A program made the position numbers and the translations under genes. The notes below the pieces were generated by a model. It was not told the DNA's origin, did no database searches, and saw only the letters and a list, made by a program, of their open reading frames with translations. A stretch of 64,000 nucleotides of DNA. Origin: an uncultured Lachnospiraceae bacterium. GTDB lineage: Bacteria > Bacillota > Clostridia > Lachnospirales > Lachnospiraceae. Location: NCBI GenBank assembly GCA_947626395.1, contig CANQRU010000009.1, forward strand, positions 1 through 64,000, in the 5' to 3' direction. This document shows, piece after piece, positions 43,536 through 55,300 of the stretch; positions within the stretch are counted from its first letter, which is position 1; every line of letters begins with the position of its first letter.

Positions 43536-45935
43536 TTACCGCACCACGAAATTCACGATCTTATTCGGCACGTAGATCTCCTTCACCAGCGTCTTGCCGT
43601 CCAAAAACGGAGCCACCTTCTCGTTGGCCTTAGCCATCGCGAACGCGGTCTCTTTGTCGCAGCCGGTGGGAACCGCCACGGTGCCGCGGAGCTTTCCGTT
43701 CACCTGAACGCCGATCTCCACGGTCTGATCCACGGTCTTGGCCTCGTCGTACTCGGGCCACTCCGCCAGGGAAATGAAGCCTTCCCGGCCCATGCTCTCC
43801 CACATTTCCTCGCACAGATGCGGAGCGAAGGGGCAGAGAAGCTTCAGGTATGTGGCCAGGTACTCCTCGCTGATCTTTCCGTTGTCATAAATGTCATTCA
43901 GCAGCGCCATCATGCTGGCGATGGCGGTGTTGAACTTCATGTCCTCGATGTCGGAGGAGACCTTCTTGATCGTCTTGTGGAGTCTGGTCTCCAGCTCCGG
44001 CGTCGCGTCCTTCGTCATGATATCGGTAAGGCCGGCCACGCGCTCCAGGAAGCGCTTGCAGCCCTTCACGGAATTGTCGTTCCACGGGGCGGCCGCGCCG
44101 TAATCGCCCATGAACATCACATAGGTGCGCAGGGTGTCCGCGCCGTAATCGTCAACGATATCCAGCGGATCCACTACATTGCCCTTGGACTTGCTCATCT
44201 TGTCGCCGTCCGGGCCAAGGACCAGGCCCTGGGCGCTGCGCTTGGCGTAGGGCTCCGGCGTGTTCACGACGCCGATGTCGTAGAGGAACCGGTGCCAGAA
44301 CCGGGAGTAGATCATATGGCGGGTTACATGCTCCATGCCGCCGTTGTACCAGTCTACCGGCATCCAGTATTCCATCTTCTTACGGTCGGCCAGCGCCTCG
44401 GTGTTGTGCGGGTCGATGTAACGCAGGAAATACCAGGACGAACCGGCCCACTGGGGCATCGTGTCCGTCTCGCGCTTCGCGGCGCCGCCGCATTTCGGGC
44501 AGGTGCAGTTGACAAAATAATCCAGCTTCGCCAGCGGCGATTCGCCGTCGGTGCCCGGCTCAAAGTTCTCCACCTCCGGCAGCTTCAGAGGCAGCTCCTC
44601 GTAGGGCACGGGAACCATGCCGCACTTCGGGCAGTGGATGATCGGGATCGGCTCGCCCCAGTAGCGCTGGCGGTTGAACGCCCAGTCCTTCATCTTGTAC
44701 TGAACGCCGGCCCGGCCGATGCCGCGGGCCTCCAGCTCCTTGATCATGCGGGCGATGGAGTCCTTCTTGTTCGTATATCCGTTCAGATAGCCGGAATTGA
44801 TCATCTCGCCGTCGCCAGTGTAGGCTTCCTTCGTGATGTCGCCGCCCTTAATGACCTCGATGATGTCGATGCCGAACTTGGTCGCAAACTCGAAGTCGCG
44901 CTGGTCGTGGGCCGGCACGGCCATGATCGCTCCGGTGCCGTAGCCCATCATGACGTAATCCGCGATGAAGATCGGGATCTTCACGCCGTTGACCGGGTTC
45001 ACGGCCGTCAGGCCGTCGATCTTCACGCCGGTCTTGTCCTTCACCAGCTGGGTCCGCTCAAACTCGCTCTTCTTGGCGCACTCGGCGCGGTAGGCCTTGA
45101 TCTCGTCCAGATTGCCGATCTTGTCCGCGTATTTGTCGATCAGCGGATGCTCCGGCGCGATGACCATGAAGGTCACGCCGAACAGCGTGTCCGGACGGGT
45201 CGTATAGATCTCCAGCTTCTCGTTGATGCCATCAATCGTGAAATCCACGAACGCGCCGGTAGAACGGCCGATCCAGTTCTGCTGCTGCAGCTTGATGTTC
45301 GGCGGGTAATCCACGGTCTCCAGACCCTCCAGCAGCTTATCGGCGTACTGGGTGATCCGCAGGTACCAGACGTCCTTGGACTTCTGGATCACGTCGCTGT
45401 GGCAGATATCGCATTTGCCGCCCTGGCTGTCCTCGTTGGAAAGGACTACCTTGCAGGACGGGCAGTAATTGACCAGCGCCTTGTCGCGGAACACCAGCCC
45501 GTGCTCGAACATTTTCAGGAAGATCCACTGGGTCCAGCGGTAGAAATCCTCGTCCGTCGTGTCCACCACGCGGCTCCAGTCGAAGGAATATCCCACGCTC
45601 TTGAGCTGTTCGGAAAAATGACGGATGTTCTGGTCGGTAATAATCCGCGGATGGGTCTTTGTCTTGATCGCGTAGTTCTCCGCCGGCAGGCCGAATGCGT
45701 CAAAGCCGATGGGGAACAGGACGTTGTAACCCTGCATGCGGCGCTTGCGGCTGACGACCTCCAGGCCGGTGTACGCCTTGATGTGGCCTACGTGCATGCC
45801 CGCGCCGCTGGGGTAGGGGAACTCCACCAGGCCGTAGAATTTCTTCTTCGTGAAGTCGTCGGATGCTTTGAAGATCTGGGCGTCCTCCCACTTCTGCTGC
45901 CATTTCTTTTCAATTTTCTTATACTGATATTTCAT
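43536..45935 (-). CDS. leuS: Leucyl-tRNA synthetase
   Basis: 799 residues from ATG 45935 (CAGGAAAAG upstream, family start MKYQYKKIEKKWQQKW). Class I signatures: HIGH-type PYPSGAGMHVGHIKAY and KMSKS in DKMSKSKGNV. The zinc-finger insert (CPSCKVVL...CDICHSDV) and the CP1 editing domain (YVMMGYGTGAIMAVPAHDQRDFEFA) are present, so charging and proofreading should be intact. I see no T-box leader in the 209 bp upstream. The C-terminus KEIYVPNKIVNFVVR is complete. Confidence 0.96.
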   Translation of the reverse strand: MKYQYKKIEKKWQQKWEDAQIFKASDDFTKKKFYGLVEFPYPSGAGMHVGHIKAYTGLEVVSRKRRMQGYNVLFPIGFDAFGLPAENYAIKTKTHPRIITDQNIRHFSEQLKSVGYSFDWSRVVDTTDEDFYRWTQWIFLKMFEHGLVFRDKALVNYCPSCKVVLSNEDSQGGKCDICHSDVIQKSKDVWYLRITQYADKLLEGLETVDYPPNIKLQQQNWIGRSTGAFVDFTIDGINEKLEIYTTRPDTLFGVTFMVIAPEHPLIDKYADKIGNLDEIKAYRAECAKKSEFERTQLVKDKTGVKIDGLTAVNPVNGVKIPIFIADYVMMGYGTGAIMAVPAHDQRDFEFATKFGIDIIEVIKGGDITKEAYTGDGEMINSGYLNGYTNKKDSIARMIKELEARGIGRAGVQYKMKDWAFNRQRYWGEPIPIIHCPKCGMVPVPYEELPLKLPEVENFEPGTDGESPLAKLDYFVNCTCPKCGGAAKRETDTMPQWAGSSWYFLRYIDPHNTEALADRKKMEYWMPVDWYNGGMEHVTRHMIYSRFWHRFLYDIGVVNTPEPYAKRSAQGLVLGPDGDKMSKSKGNVVDPLDIVDDYGADTLRTYVMFMGDYGAAAPWNDNSVKGCKRFLERVAGLTDIMTKDATPELETRLHKTIKKVSSDIEDMKFNTAIASMMALLNDIYDNGKISEEYLATYLKLLCPFAPHLCEEMWESMGREGFISLAEWPEYDEAKTVDQTVEIGVQVNGKLRGTVAVPTGCDKETAFAMAKANEKVAPFLDGKTLVKEIYVPNKIVNFVVR

Positions 45936-46144
45936 TGTCTTTTCCTGCCTGTTTCTTTCTCTGTTGCCGGAAATGATTCCGTCTGGCCGCCGTTTCCGTC
46001 GTCTGCCAGTGATCCGCTGGGACTCTGTCAGTACCGCGCGTTCTGCGGGAAAGCCGGAATTTTCCGATTCTGACATATATTTATAGCATAAAATCCGGAA
46101 TCATACAAGAGTGTTCTTGGAATCCGGGGCAAGTACATTTTGCC

Positions 46145-47641
46145 TTACACGTCCTCCGCCCACGCCAGCGCGCAGCGCACCGCCCGCTTCCAGCCTTTCT
46201 TAAGCTCCTCCCGCCGCTTATCGTCCATCTGCGGTTTAAACCTCTGATCGATCTGCCAGTTCCCGGCGATCTCGTCCCGATCCTTCCAGTAGCCCACTGC
46301 CAGACCGGCCAGGTACGCCGCGCCCAGGGCCGTGGTCTCGATGCAGCGGGGCCGCACCACCGCCGCGTCCAGGATATCCGCCTGGAACTGCATCAGGAAA
46401 TTATTGGCGGACGCGCCTCCATCCACCTTCAGGCTTGTCAGACGGATGCCGGAGTCCTTCTCCATGGCCTCGATCACATCGCTGACCTGATAAGCCAGGG
46501 ATTCCACCGTTGCCCGGATGAAATGCTCCTTGGCGGCGCCTCGGGTCAGGCCGACGATGGTGCCTCTGGCGTACTGCTGCCAGTAGGGCGCGCCCAGGCC
46601 CGCAAAAGCCGGCACCACATAGACGCCCGCCGTATCCTCCACCGCCGTACAGTACTGCTCCGACTGGGCCGCCGTCTTAAGCATCCGAAGCTCGTCCCTC
46701 AGCCACTGGATCGACGCGCCCGCCACGAAAATGCTTCCCTCAACGGCGTATTCCACCCGATCGCCGACGCTGGCGGCGATGGTCGTCAGCAGACCGTTCT
46801 TCGAATGAACTGCGTCCGTACCCGTATTCATCAGCAGGAAACAGCCGGTTCCGTATGTATTTTTCACTTCTCCGGGCTTAAAGCAGCACTGGCCGAACAG
46901 CGCGGCCTGCTGATCCCCCGCCACACCGGCAATGGGAATCCTGCCGCCCATGATCTCCTCCGACGTATATCCGAAAATATGGCTGGACGGCTTCACCTCC
47001 GGCAGCATCGCGGCCGGGATCCCGAAATAATCCAGGATCTCCTGATTCCACGCAAGCTTCCGGATATCGTACAGCATGGTCCGGGACGCGTTGGTATAGT
47101 CCGTCATATGGACCTGCCCCTTGGTCAGGTTCCAGATCAGCCAGCTGTCCACGGTACCGAAGGCCAGCTCGCCTTTCTCCGCCCGCTCCCTCGCTCCCGG
47201 CACATGATCCAGGATCCAGGCGATCTTGCTTCCGGAGAAATAGGCGTCCGGGATCAGGCCGGTGATCTCCTGCACCTTCTCCGCCATGCCGTCCGCCTTT
47301 AACTGCTCGATCCGGTCCGAGGTCCTGCGGCACTGCCAGACAATGGCGTTATAGATCGGGCGTCCGGTCTTCCGGTCCCAGACAATGGTGGTTTCCCGCT
47401 GATTCGTGATGCCGATGGCCTCGATATCGGTGATCGCCGCACCGACGCCGCTGACCGCCTCCATCATTACGCTCATCTGGGACGACCAGATCTCAAGCGG
47501 GTCGTGCTCCACCCAGCCCGGCTGGGGATAGATCTGCTTAAATTCCTTCTGCGCCACGCTGACGATGCTGCCCGCCTTGTCGAACAGGATGCAGCGGGAG
47601 CTGGTGGTTCCCTGGTCCAGAGCCATAATGTACTTTGCCAT
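46145..47641 (-). CDS. glpK: Glycerol kinase
   Basis: 498 residues, normal length. FGGY-kinase motifs: [16 protein letters not shown] (phosphate 1), [24 protein letters not shown], and the C-terminal FGGY signature region [19 protein letters not shown]. It phosphorylates glycerol to glycerol-3-phosphate in the cytoplasm. AAGGAGGGC lies before the ATG, only 21 bp after the stop of the giant helicase gene. No glpF or glpD neighbour is present. Confidence 0.96.
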   Translation of the reverse strand: MAKYIMALDQGTTSSRCILFDKAGSIVSVAQKEFKQIYPQPGWVEHDPLEIWSSQMSVMMEAVSGVGAAITDIEAIGITNQRETTIVWDRKTGRPIYNAIVWQCRRTSDRIEQLKADGMAEKVQEITGLIPDAYFSGSKIAWILDHVPGARERAEKGELAFGTVDSWLIWNLTKGQVHMTDYTNASRTMLYDIRKLAWNQEILDYFGIPAAMLPEVKPSSHIFGYTSEEIMGGRIPIAGVAGDQQAALFGQCCFKPGEVKNTYGTGCFLLMNTGTDAVHSKNGLLTTIAASVGDRVEYAVEGSIFVAGASIQWLRDELRMLKTAAQSEQYCTAVEDTAGVYVVPAFAGLGAPYWQQYARGTIVGLTRGAAKEHFIRATVESLAYQVSDVIEAMEKDSGIRLTSLKVDGGASANNFLMQFQADILDAAVVRPRCIETTALGAAYLAGLAVGYWKDRDEIAGNWQIDQRFKPQMDDKRREELKKGWKRAVRCALAWAEDV

Positions 47642-47662
47642 GGTATGCCCTCCTTATCTTAT

Positions 47663-50600
47663 TCATTTGATCATTATCTTATCGCCATCAATTTCTGCAA
47701 GATCCCCCATGAACCCCAACGCATGATCGAACCATTCTCCTGCAGCTTTTCCCACCCGGCTGAATCCGCACTGCAATGCCAGCGACCGGTACAACCCGTT
47801 CTTATCCGCAGAAACATTCTGCCGAAGAATTTCGAGCATTCCCGCTGCCAGCTCCTCCGGCGCGATCTGCCGGATATCGCGGGTGATGTCTCCAGGTCCG
47901 CGAAAACCGATTTCCTTCATTTCATCCAGATACAGAAAACCATCCCTTCGCAGAATTCCTCTTCGCTCACAACCATACATCCGTTCTTCATACGCTCTCT
48001 GCACTACGCTGGTCACCTTCTCACGTCCGAAACACCAGGCAATCCGTTTCAGCAGGAGTTCTTCCGAAAGAGGCGCTTCGATTTCCAAAATCGCACGGAT
48101 CATTCCCTTAAAGTCATGCGGAAAATATTTCTGGCTCAACTTCTCAATGTCAGCCGCCTGATAACGCGGAAATTCAAATGGAATCACCTCTACCGCTTCC
48201 TCATAGGAGCCTGCGGGAACCTCATCCTCCGAATTCTTTGTCCCTCCTGCGGCCAGATCCTCCTGCTGCGGATGACAGACCGCTTCCTCGGCGGCCTTCA
48301 GCAGTCTCATCTGCTCAAGAGCACGGTTTCGGAACCAATCCGTTGACCACACGCGGTAGAATTTCCATCCCATCCGTTCCAGAATCTCCTGACGCAGACG
48401 GTCGCGGTCACGGGCATTCTTGGAAGAGTGATATGCGGCCCCGTCACATTCAATAGCCAGCACATAATCGGAACTGTCCGAACGTTTCAGTCCCAGGTCG
48501 ATCCGGAACCCGGAACAGCCTACCTGCGTATCTACAGAAAAGCCCTTCGACCGCAGAAATTCGCAGACCTCAGCTTCAAAATCCGAATCATACGTATCAT
48601 AAGGATTTACCGACATCGTCCTCTCCAGAGCGACAATGCCATTCTCCGCAAAATCCAGATACTCCCTCAGGAGCCTGGCCCCTGCCGACGCCGTGCGTTT
48701 CAGATCGATGTCTGCACAGTGCATGGAAGAAACCAGCTGGACATTGTATTTGGCGCGGGTAACAGCTACATTCAGCCGTCTTTCTCCGCCGATACGGTTC
48801 AGCGGCCCGAAGTTATGCAGCAGACGGCCCTGGGCGTCAATACCATAGGCGATGCTGAATATGATCGTATCGCGCTCATCGCCCTGTACCGTTTCCAGAT
48901 TTTTGATAAAAAACGGTTCCTGAACATCTCTTTTGAAAAAGAACTCTTTCTCCGGCGTCGCCTGGCGCCGTCTGGACAAAAGCTTATCGATCAGATCCTG
49001 CTGCGCCACGCTGAAAGCGACGACACCCAAACTGCGGTTCGGATACTTCTCTATGTTCTGATAGATCAGATCGACAATATATTCCGCCTCTTTCCGGTTC
49101 GTATGGCTTCTCCGGTCAAAAATTCCGTCTGCATGAAAATAATCCACGCCCACCCCTTTGGCATCAGCGCGGGCCGACGGGAACGTTACCAGGTCATTCT
49201 CATAAAAATTCTTATTAGAAAACGAAATCAACTGTTCAAAACGGCTCCTGTAATGCCAGCGCAGCCGCAGCTGACGCATAGACGCCGCGCAAAGATCCAG
49301 AATGGATTCAAAATCCGTAACATCCCCTGTTTCCTCATCGTCATCTTCGTTCTCAATCATCGCATTAAAGAAATTGCTGGGCGGCATCTGTTTCGAATCA
49401 CCGACAACAATCATCTGGTCCGCCCGGTAGATCGCCCCGATCGCGTCCTGCGGAAATATCTGCGACGCTTCGTCGAATATGACCACATCGAAATGAACCG
49501 AATCCGCCGTCAAAAATGTACTGACGCTCAAAGGCGACATCAGAAAACAGGGCTTTATCCTTTGAACCAGTTCCCCTGTTTCTGTCAGAAGGGTGCGGAT
49601 GCTTTTCTGCTTCCGTTTCTTTTCGCCCTCCCGGAGAAGAACCGCCAGGGCGCTGCCGGACGAAATCATATCCAGGGACGGACGATCCGCGGAAAGTTCC
49701 GCGCGGATCTGCGCCTTGCTGATCTCAAACTGCTCAATATCCTTTCTGGCAAATGTATCCACCGCCCGATCCTGGGATATCCGGTTAAACGCCGCAAGCA
49801 CAGGACTCGCGGAAAGGATCGAATCGATCCACTGGAAATAAAACTGTTTCTGAAACGCCTTAACAATAAATTCCGGCGCTGTCTGCCGGCGAATAACCTC
49901 ATCAAGAAAAGAAACAACATCCTGCTCCGTCAGTTTCAGCAGCAGGCTTCGGAAGTGGCACCAGTTCTCCAGCATGTCCATCGCTCCCAGACAACGCTCG
50001 CACCGAGCCCGCACAAGACTGCAGGAAGCCGCTTCAATATCCAGGATCTGCCTGTCAAAACTGTCCGCGATCCGCTCCGGCGCGCCTCCGCCGCAGAGTG
50101 CGAAACAAGCCCGAAGCTTTTCCGCCAGTTCCGCAAATGTCCGGCTCTCCGATGAAAGCTCCCTGAGATCAGTCAGGTTTCCAAAGGAAAGTCCTATGGC
50201 GTACGCAGACCGCAGCGTTTCCATCTGTGCCGCCGCGTAAGACCAGTCTGTATGAATCCCTGCATAGGCTGCCCCAAAGCTGCTTCTGGCTGACATCTCC
50301 GTCTGCGCATATTCCTCCAGTCTCTGCTGACAGGCCGAAAGTCGTTCCGTCACATCCACCGCTTCCCGGTAGGACAGCCTGCTTCCGTCTTTTCTGCACA
50401 GCCGCAGCGCACTCATGATCTGACGGTACTCGGAACTGAAAAGCCTGGAAAAAAATCCGCCGAACTGCTTTGTCAGCTTCTTATGGTATTCTGTCCCATC
50501 CAGCTTATAGATATCCTGATCATAGGCTGTTTCCAGATCCGCCTGACCGGCTAAGATCTCCCCGCTTAAGGCCCGCATTCTTCCGAGCGCTTCATCCGCC

Positions 50601-52294
50601 CTCAAAAACAGGTCTTTCCTGAGAAGAGCAGGCGTGATCCACCGAGAATCCGAAGCAATCGTCAGGACATCATGCCAGGCCCGCGCCTCCGCCAGACTTC
50701 CGCACGGCGCCTGATAGCGGCTGGTGATCTCCTCTGTCAGAGGGATCAGTTCATCCAGACACCGAACCATTCCCGCAAGATCCGCTTTCAATCCGGTCTT
50801 GGCCTGATAAGAAATGTCCTGCCCTATAAATCCATACCAGGGATTTCTCCGATAGTCATATCCCACCGACGGAATGTAGTCCACATATTGTTCCAGAAGT
50901 GCCGTCGTCTCAGTCAGAAACGCACTGCCCTTTGACTCCAGGCCAGGCAGTGACCATTCCACCTCAGGGATATCACGAAGCGCTGAATAGGACTCATACA
51001 ACTGATAAAGACTCTTCCCGATCACAGGGCGCTGCTGGTGAAGTTCTTCCGCGTAAGCATCCAGCTGCTGCCGGGCACGCACTTTAATGGCAATTTCAGC
51101 GTCCGCCTTCGATGACACCGCGCTGCGCCCCGCCCGCAGCGTCTGGCAAATATCCGCGATCACATCCTTTTTGTTGGCCTTATGGCTATGCAGCTCCAGA
51201 CAGAACTCAGCCAGTCCCGCCTGCCGCAGCTTATCATAAACTACGTTCAGAGCAGCCAGCTTTTCTGAAACAAACAGAACCTTCCTGCCTTCGCTTAAAC
51301 ATTCCGCGATCATATTGGTGATCGTCTGACTCTTGCCGGTACCGGGAGGCCCCTGCAGAACAAAGCTCTGGCCGGAACGGGCCATCTCGATGGCTTCGAT
51401 CTGGCTTGAATCCGCATCTACTACGCAGTGCAGTCCAACCAGCGGATCTACCGGCGGCTCACCGCCGTTTTCCGGAATGACTTCTGTTTCCACAGGCTCC
51501 CCCAGGAGCCTGCGGACATTAGGATTACCCAAAATAACCGAAGCATTGTCTTTCAGATCCCGGTACATATTGATCTTCAGAAAAGAAAAAATTCCGATCC
51601 GGCAATCGGCCGTCACAGTCCAATGCAGCCGTCCTACAAGTTCCCGTACCTTTTCCAGATACTCGTCCAGACTTTCGTCATCATATTCCGGAAGCTTGAT
51701 TCCGTACTCTGCATCTAATTTATAGGAAAACGTCGGATTAACAACGATATCATCCTCCGTAGAACGGATATGGTATGGCGTAATCAGCGAATCCCGCTCC
51801 AACTGCACAGGCACCAGAAGAACCGGGGCGCGAAATACACTGCCGGAGGATTCGCTTTCCGTCCAGTGAATAAAACCAAACGCCATGTAAGCCACATTGA
51901 CACCTGTTTCCTCTATGAACTCTTTCGCCTTTTTGTCGATGTTCTTCACAGCCGGAATAGGACTTGGGGCAGAATTGTACAATAGCAGCTGGTTCTGACG
52001 GCGGATCTTCGAAGAATAAAGATTACGGTATGCCTCCCTTTCTGTCAGAGCCGCCTCGCTGTCCGGCAAATACGCCGCAGCATTTCCATCATCTGTCTCT
52101 TCATCGCCCTCTGTTATCTTCGGGTCAAATACTTCAAATACCATCGAGCCGTCAATCCGCTCAAACAGATCCTCCGCCGAGGGAATCAATATCTCCGCAG
52201 TCGATGTTTTTGTATCCCTAAAATGAACCAGATTGTTTCTCTTTCCGGTATCAAGAAGCAGTTCTGCCCATCTGTCCAGTTTCTTTGTATCCAC
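47663..52294 (-). CDS. DUF4011 - SF1 helicase - Vsr-like nuclease - DUF3320 protein, defence candidate
   Basis: 1,543 residues from GTG 52294 (GGAGGA 9 nt upstream). N-terminal DUF4011-like part (WAELLLDTGKRNNLVHFRD); Walker A LQGPPGTGKSQT at 313-324; Walker B region VVIFDEASQIFPQDAIGAIYRADQ and GDSKQMPPSNFF; C-terminal helicase lobe with VQGDERDTIIFSIAYG and LNVAVTRAKYNVQLVSS; then a restriction-endonuclease-like domain FEAEVCEFLRSKGFSVDTQVG...FRIDLGL...AIECDG (D..ExD/K pattern), and a DUF3320-like tail. Proteins with this layout are frequent in defence islands. It stands alone between glpK and the P-type ATPase, 4.2 kb beyond leuS. Confidence 0.82.
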   Translation of the reverse strand: MDTKKLDRWAELLLDTGKRNNLVHFRDTKTSTAEILIPSAEDLFERIDGSMVFEVFDPKITEGDEETDDGNAAAYLPDSEAALTEREAYRNLYSSKIRRQNQLLLYNSAPSPIPAVKNIDKKAKEFIEETGVNVAYMAFGFIHWTESESSGSVFRAPVLLVPVQLERDSLITPYHIRSTEDDIVVNPTFSYKLDAEYGIKLPEYDDESLDEYLEKVRELVGRLHWTVTADCRIGIFSFLKINMYRDLKDNASVILGNPNVRRLLGEPVETEVIPENGGEPPVDPLVGLHCVVDADSSQIEAIEMARSGQSFVLQGPPGTGKSQTITNMIAECLSEGRKVLFVSEKLAALNVVYDKLRQAGLAEFCLELHSHKANKKDVIADICQTLRAGRSAVSSKADAEIAIKVRARQQLDAYAEELHQQRPVIGKSLYQLYESYSALRDIPEVEWSLPGLESKGSAFLTETTALLEQYVDYIPSVGYDYRRNPWYGFIGQDISYQAKTGLKADLAGMVRCLDELIPLTEEITSRYQAPCGSLAEARAWHDVLTIASDSRWITPALLRKDLFLRADEALGRMRALSGEILAGQADLETAYDQDIYKLDGTEYHKKLTKQFGGFFSRLFSSEYRQIMSALRLCRKDGSRLSYREAVDVTERLSACQQRLEEYAQTEMSARSSFGAAYAGIHTDWSYAAAQMETLRSAYAIGLSFGNLTDLRELSSESRTFAELAEKLRACFALCGGGAPERIADSFDRQILDIEAASCSLVRARCERCLGAMDMLENWCHFRSLLLKLTEQDVVSFLDEVIRRQTAPEFIVKAFQKQFYFQWIDSILSASPVLAAFNRISQDRAVDTFARKDIEQFEISKAQIRAELSADRPSLDMISSGSALAVLLREGEKKRKQKSIRTLLTETGELVQRIKPCFLMSPLSVSTFLTADSVHFDVVIFDEASQIFPQDAIGAIYRADQMIVVGDSKQMPPSNFFNAMIENEDDDEETGDVTDFESILDLCAASMRQLRLRWHYRSRFEQLISFSNKNFYENDLVTFPSARADAKGVGVDYFHADGIFDRRSHTNRKEAEYIVDLIYQNIEKYPNRSLGVVAFSVAQQDLIDKLLSRRRQATPEKEFFFKRDVQEPFFIKNLETVQGDERDTIIFSIAYGIDAQGRLLHNFGPLNRIGGERRLNVAVTRAKYNVQLVSSMHCADIDLKRTASAGARLLREYLDFAENGIVALERTMSVNPYDTYDSDFEAEVCEFLRSKGFSVDTQVGCSGFRIDLGLKRSDSSDYVLAIECDGAAYHSSKNARDRDRLRQEILERMGWKFYRVWSTDWFRNRALEQMRLLKAAEEAVCHPQQEDLAAGGTKNSEDEVPAGSYEEAVEVIPFEFPRYQAADIEKLSQKYFPHDFKGMIRAILEIEAPLSEELLLKRIAWCFGREKVTSVVQRAYEERMYGCERRGILRRDGFLYLDEMKEIGFRGPGDITRDIRQIAPEELAAGMLEILRQNVSADKNGLYRSLALQCGFSRVGKAAGEWFDHALGFMGDLAEIDGDKIMIK

Positions 52295-52376
52295 GCCAGT
52301 TCTTCCTCCGTTTGTTTCGATATATCCGGTTCCTTTTCTGTCAATAATACGATTATACCGCGTTATGCTGAGGAAT

Positions 52377-55300
52377 TCAACCGAAATGCCGCGTCAGCCA
52401 GCGATACGCTCCTTTTAGGAGCCGCCAGCCCTGAATCGCCAGCGTCGGAAGCACCGCGAGAAAGCCGACGCAGATCAGCTGCTCCCGGCTCAGATCCGCC
52501 GCCGCGAACATGACCTGCAAGCCGGAGACAAGCAGGACGGCCGTCAGGAGAAACGCTCCCGCCAGAAACGCCAGAACCGTATAAATATTGCTGAAAATGC
52601 CCAGACGAAACAGGCTTCTGCGGCTGCGGCAGTTGAAGCCGTGGAACAGACGCGCTAATGTGAGCGTCGCGAAGGCCATCGTGCTGGCTGCGGCGGAGTT
52701 ACTCGCAAGGATTCTCGTACCGCAAAATATCTGCCGGATGATGCTTCCCGCAATGCCTGAGGCCGCGGAATTCTCACGCAGGTACGCAAAAATTCCTTCC
52801 GGCAGACACAAACTTCCCGACAATCCGATCCGATACGCGCACAGAGTGCATACCGCGATCAGTCCGCCCTGCAGCAGAACATCGCGGATAAATCCGGCCG
52901 TCAGGATTCCTCTCTGCGGATCCCTCGGCGGCCCGTCCAGAAGTCCTTTTTCCGGCGGTTCCATGCCGATGGCCAGCGCCGGGAGCGAATCCGTCAGCAG
53001 ATTGATGAACAGCAGATGAACCGGCGCGAACGGCAGTGGCAGAGCCAGAAGCGTAGTATAGAGAACGCAGAAGATTCCGGCCATATTGCCGGAGAGCAGG
53101 AACTGAATGGCGCCCAGGATATTCCGGTAGACATTGCGGCCGTTGGCCACGGCCTTGATAATGGTGGCAAAATTGTCGTCCGCCAGGATCATGTCCGCCG
53201 CGTCCTTCGAAACCTCCGTGCCGCCGCGTCCCATGGCCACGCCGATATCCGCCTGCTTAAGCGCCGGGGCGTCATTGACTCCGTCGCCGGTCATAGCGAC
53301 GATGTGACCCCGGTCCTGCCACGCACGGACAATCCGCAGCTTGTGCTGAGGAGTAACGCGGGCGTAGACGCTGATCTGATCCAGCCGGGCCTCCAGTTCC
53401 CGGTCGGACATGGCGTCCAGCTCCGGGCCGGTGACGGCGCAAAGGGCATCGCTCCCGCCAGATTTATTATGAATTCCGACCTGTCCGGACACCTCCGGCT
53501 CCAGTATCCCGATCTGCCGCGCGATTGCCGCTGCCGTCACTTTATGGTCGCCAGTGATCATGATCGTCCGGATACCGGCCCGCTTCGCGTCCGCAACAGC
53601 TTCCGCGCTCTCCGGCCGCGGCGGGTCCATCATGGCAGCCATGCCGAGGAAGACCATGCCGTTTTCCAGGGCATTTCCTGCATCTGCGTTTTTTCCGAAT
53701 ATTCTCACGATCTCTGCTGCTTCCGTTCTTCCAGCTCCCATCCTTCCGGCTTCTGTTCTTCCGGCGTCCAGAAACCGGTACGCCACCCCCAGCACCCGCA
53801 GCCCGCGCCTTGAACACTCTTCCATCTGTTCCAGCCAATGTCTCCGTTCCGCCGAAGGCAGGCTGCACCGCCTGAGCAGCACATCGGCCGCGCCTTTACA
53901 GAACAGGATCTGTTTACCGTTAACCCGATGCACCACGCTCATCATCTTCCGTTCGGAATCAAACGGTATCTCGCAGATTCGCGGATACCGGCGCCGGATC
54001 TGCTGCGGCGACAGGCCGCAGGACTGCACTAATTCCAGGAGCGCCAGCTCCGTCGCGTCACCGATCCCCTGCGCAGACGTTTCTGCTGTCAACCCTTTTA
54101 ACCCAGATTTATCTGCCGCGTTTTTCACAACCATCCCCGATCCGGCCGCGGCGTTTTGCACGTCTGCTTCTGATCTGCCTGTCGGATTTTGCCCTTCTAT
54201 ATCTGGATCTTCCTCTGAATTTTGCCCCGGCACACCCAGCTCCGCATTATTCGCCAGCGCGCACGCCTCCAGGAAAAATCTCTGCCGCTCGACCACCGGA
54301 TCCAGCTCCGCCGCCGGGATCATTTCCCCGCCGATCACCACCTGCTCCACGCTCATGCGGTTCTGGGTCAGCGTACCGGTCTTGTCGGTACAGATCACGG
54401 ACACGCAGCCCAGGCTCTCCACTGCTTTCAGATCCTTGATGATCGCCTGTTCCTTCGCCATTTTCTGCGTCCCCATGGCCTGTACGATGGTGACAATGGA
54501 CCCCAGCGCCTCCGGGATCGCGGCCACCGCCAGCGCCACCGCGAACAGAAGCGAATCAAGAACCGCCATTCCCCGATATACGCCCAGAAAGAATACGACC
54601 AGACACACGATCATGATGGCCGCCGCCAGGCGGCTGGAAAACTGGTCCAGACTGATCTGAAGCGGAGTCCGTTTCTCTTTCGCGTGATCCATCAGTGAAG
54701 CGATACCGCCGATTTCCGTATCCATACCGGTGGCGGTCACGATCACAGTTCCCACTCCTGCCGTGACCAGGGAGCCGGAATAGACCATGCAGGTACGCTC
54801 GGCGAGGGGAACACTGTCTTCTTCCTGCTGTTCGCTGGTCCGGGATGCTTGCGCATCTTCGTCCGGCCGCACGGTCCACGCCCGCCCACCGATCCGTACT
54901 GGCCGCAGCATTTCGCCAGTCCGCGTTGTCCCCGCTGCTCTCCCCCTCCCCACCGGCTCCGCCGACTTCTCCACCGCATCTGACTCCCCGGTCAGCGAGC
55001 TTTCATTTACCTTAAGCGCCGTGCAGTTCAGGATCCGCCCGTCCGCCACCACCAGATCCCCGGCCTCCAGATACAGGATGTCCCCCGGCACCACCTCCGC
55101 GGAGGGAATCTCCTTCCGAACGCCGTCCCGCAGCACCCGCGCCGAAGGCGCAGACAGCGCCCGCAGACTCTGAAGCGACTTCTCCGCCCGCTGGTGCTGC
55201 ACCGTCCCCAGCACCGCATTCATCAAAATAACCGCAAAAATGACCACCGTACTCTCCATATTATCCGTCAGCATGGAGATGACGGCGGCCCCGATCAGGA

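Noticed and set aside
43818-46073. 751-aa plus-strand ORF opposite leuS, and similar ones opposite glnN (606 aa), the M18 peptidase (496 aa) and the DUF4011 helicase (575 aa)
   Set aside because: Each mirrors a strongly supported gene on the minus strand; codon bias of the real gene leaves the opposite frame open.
45936-46144. T-box leader for leuS
   Set aside because: No specifier/antiterminator sequence such as GGGTGG-ACCGCG was found in the upstream region.
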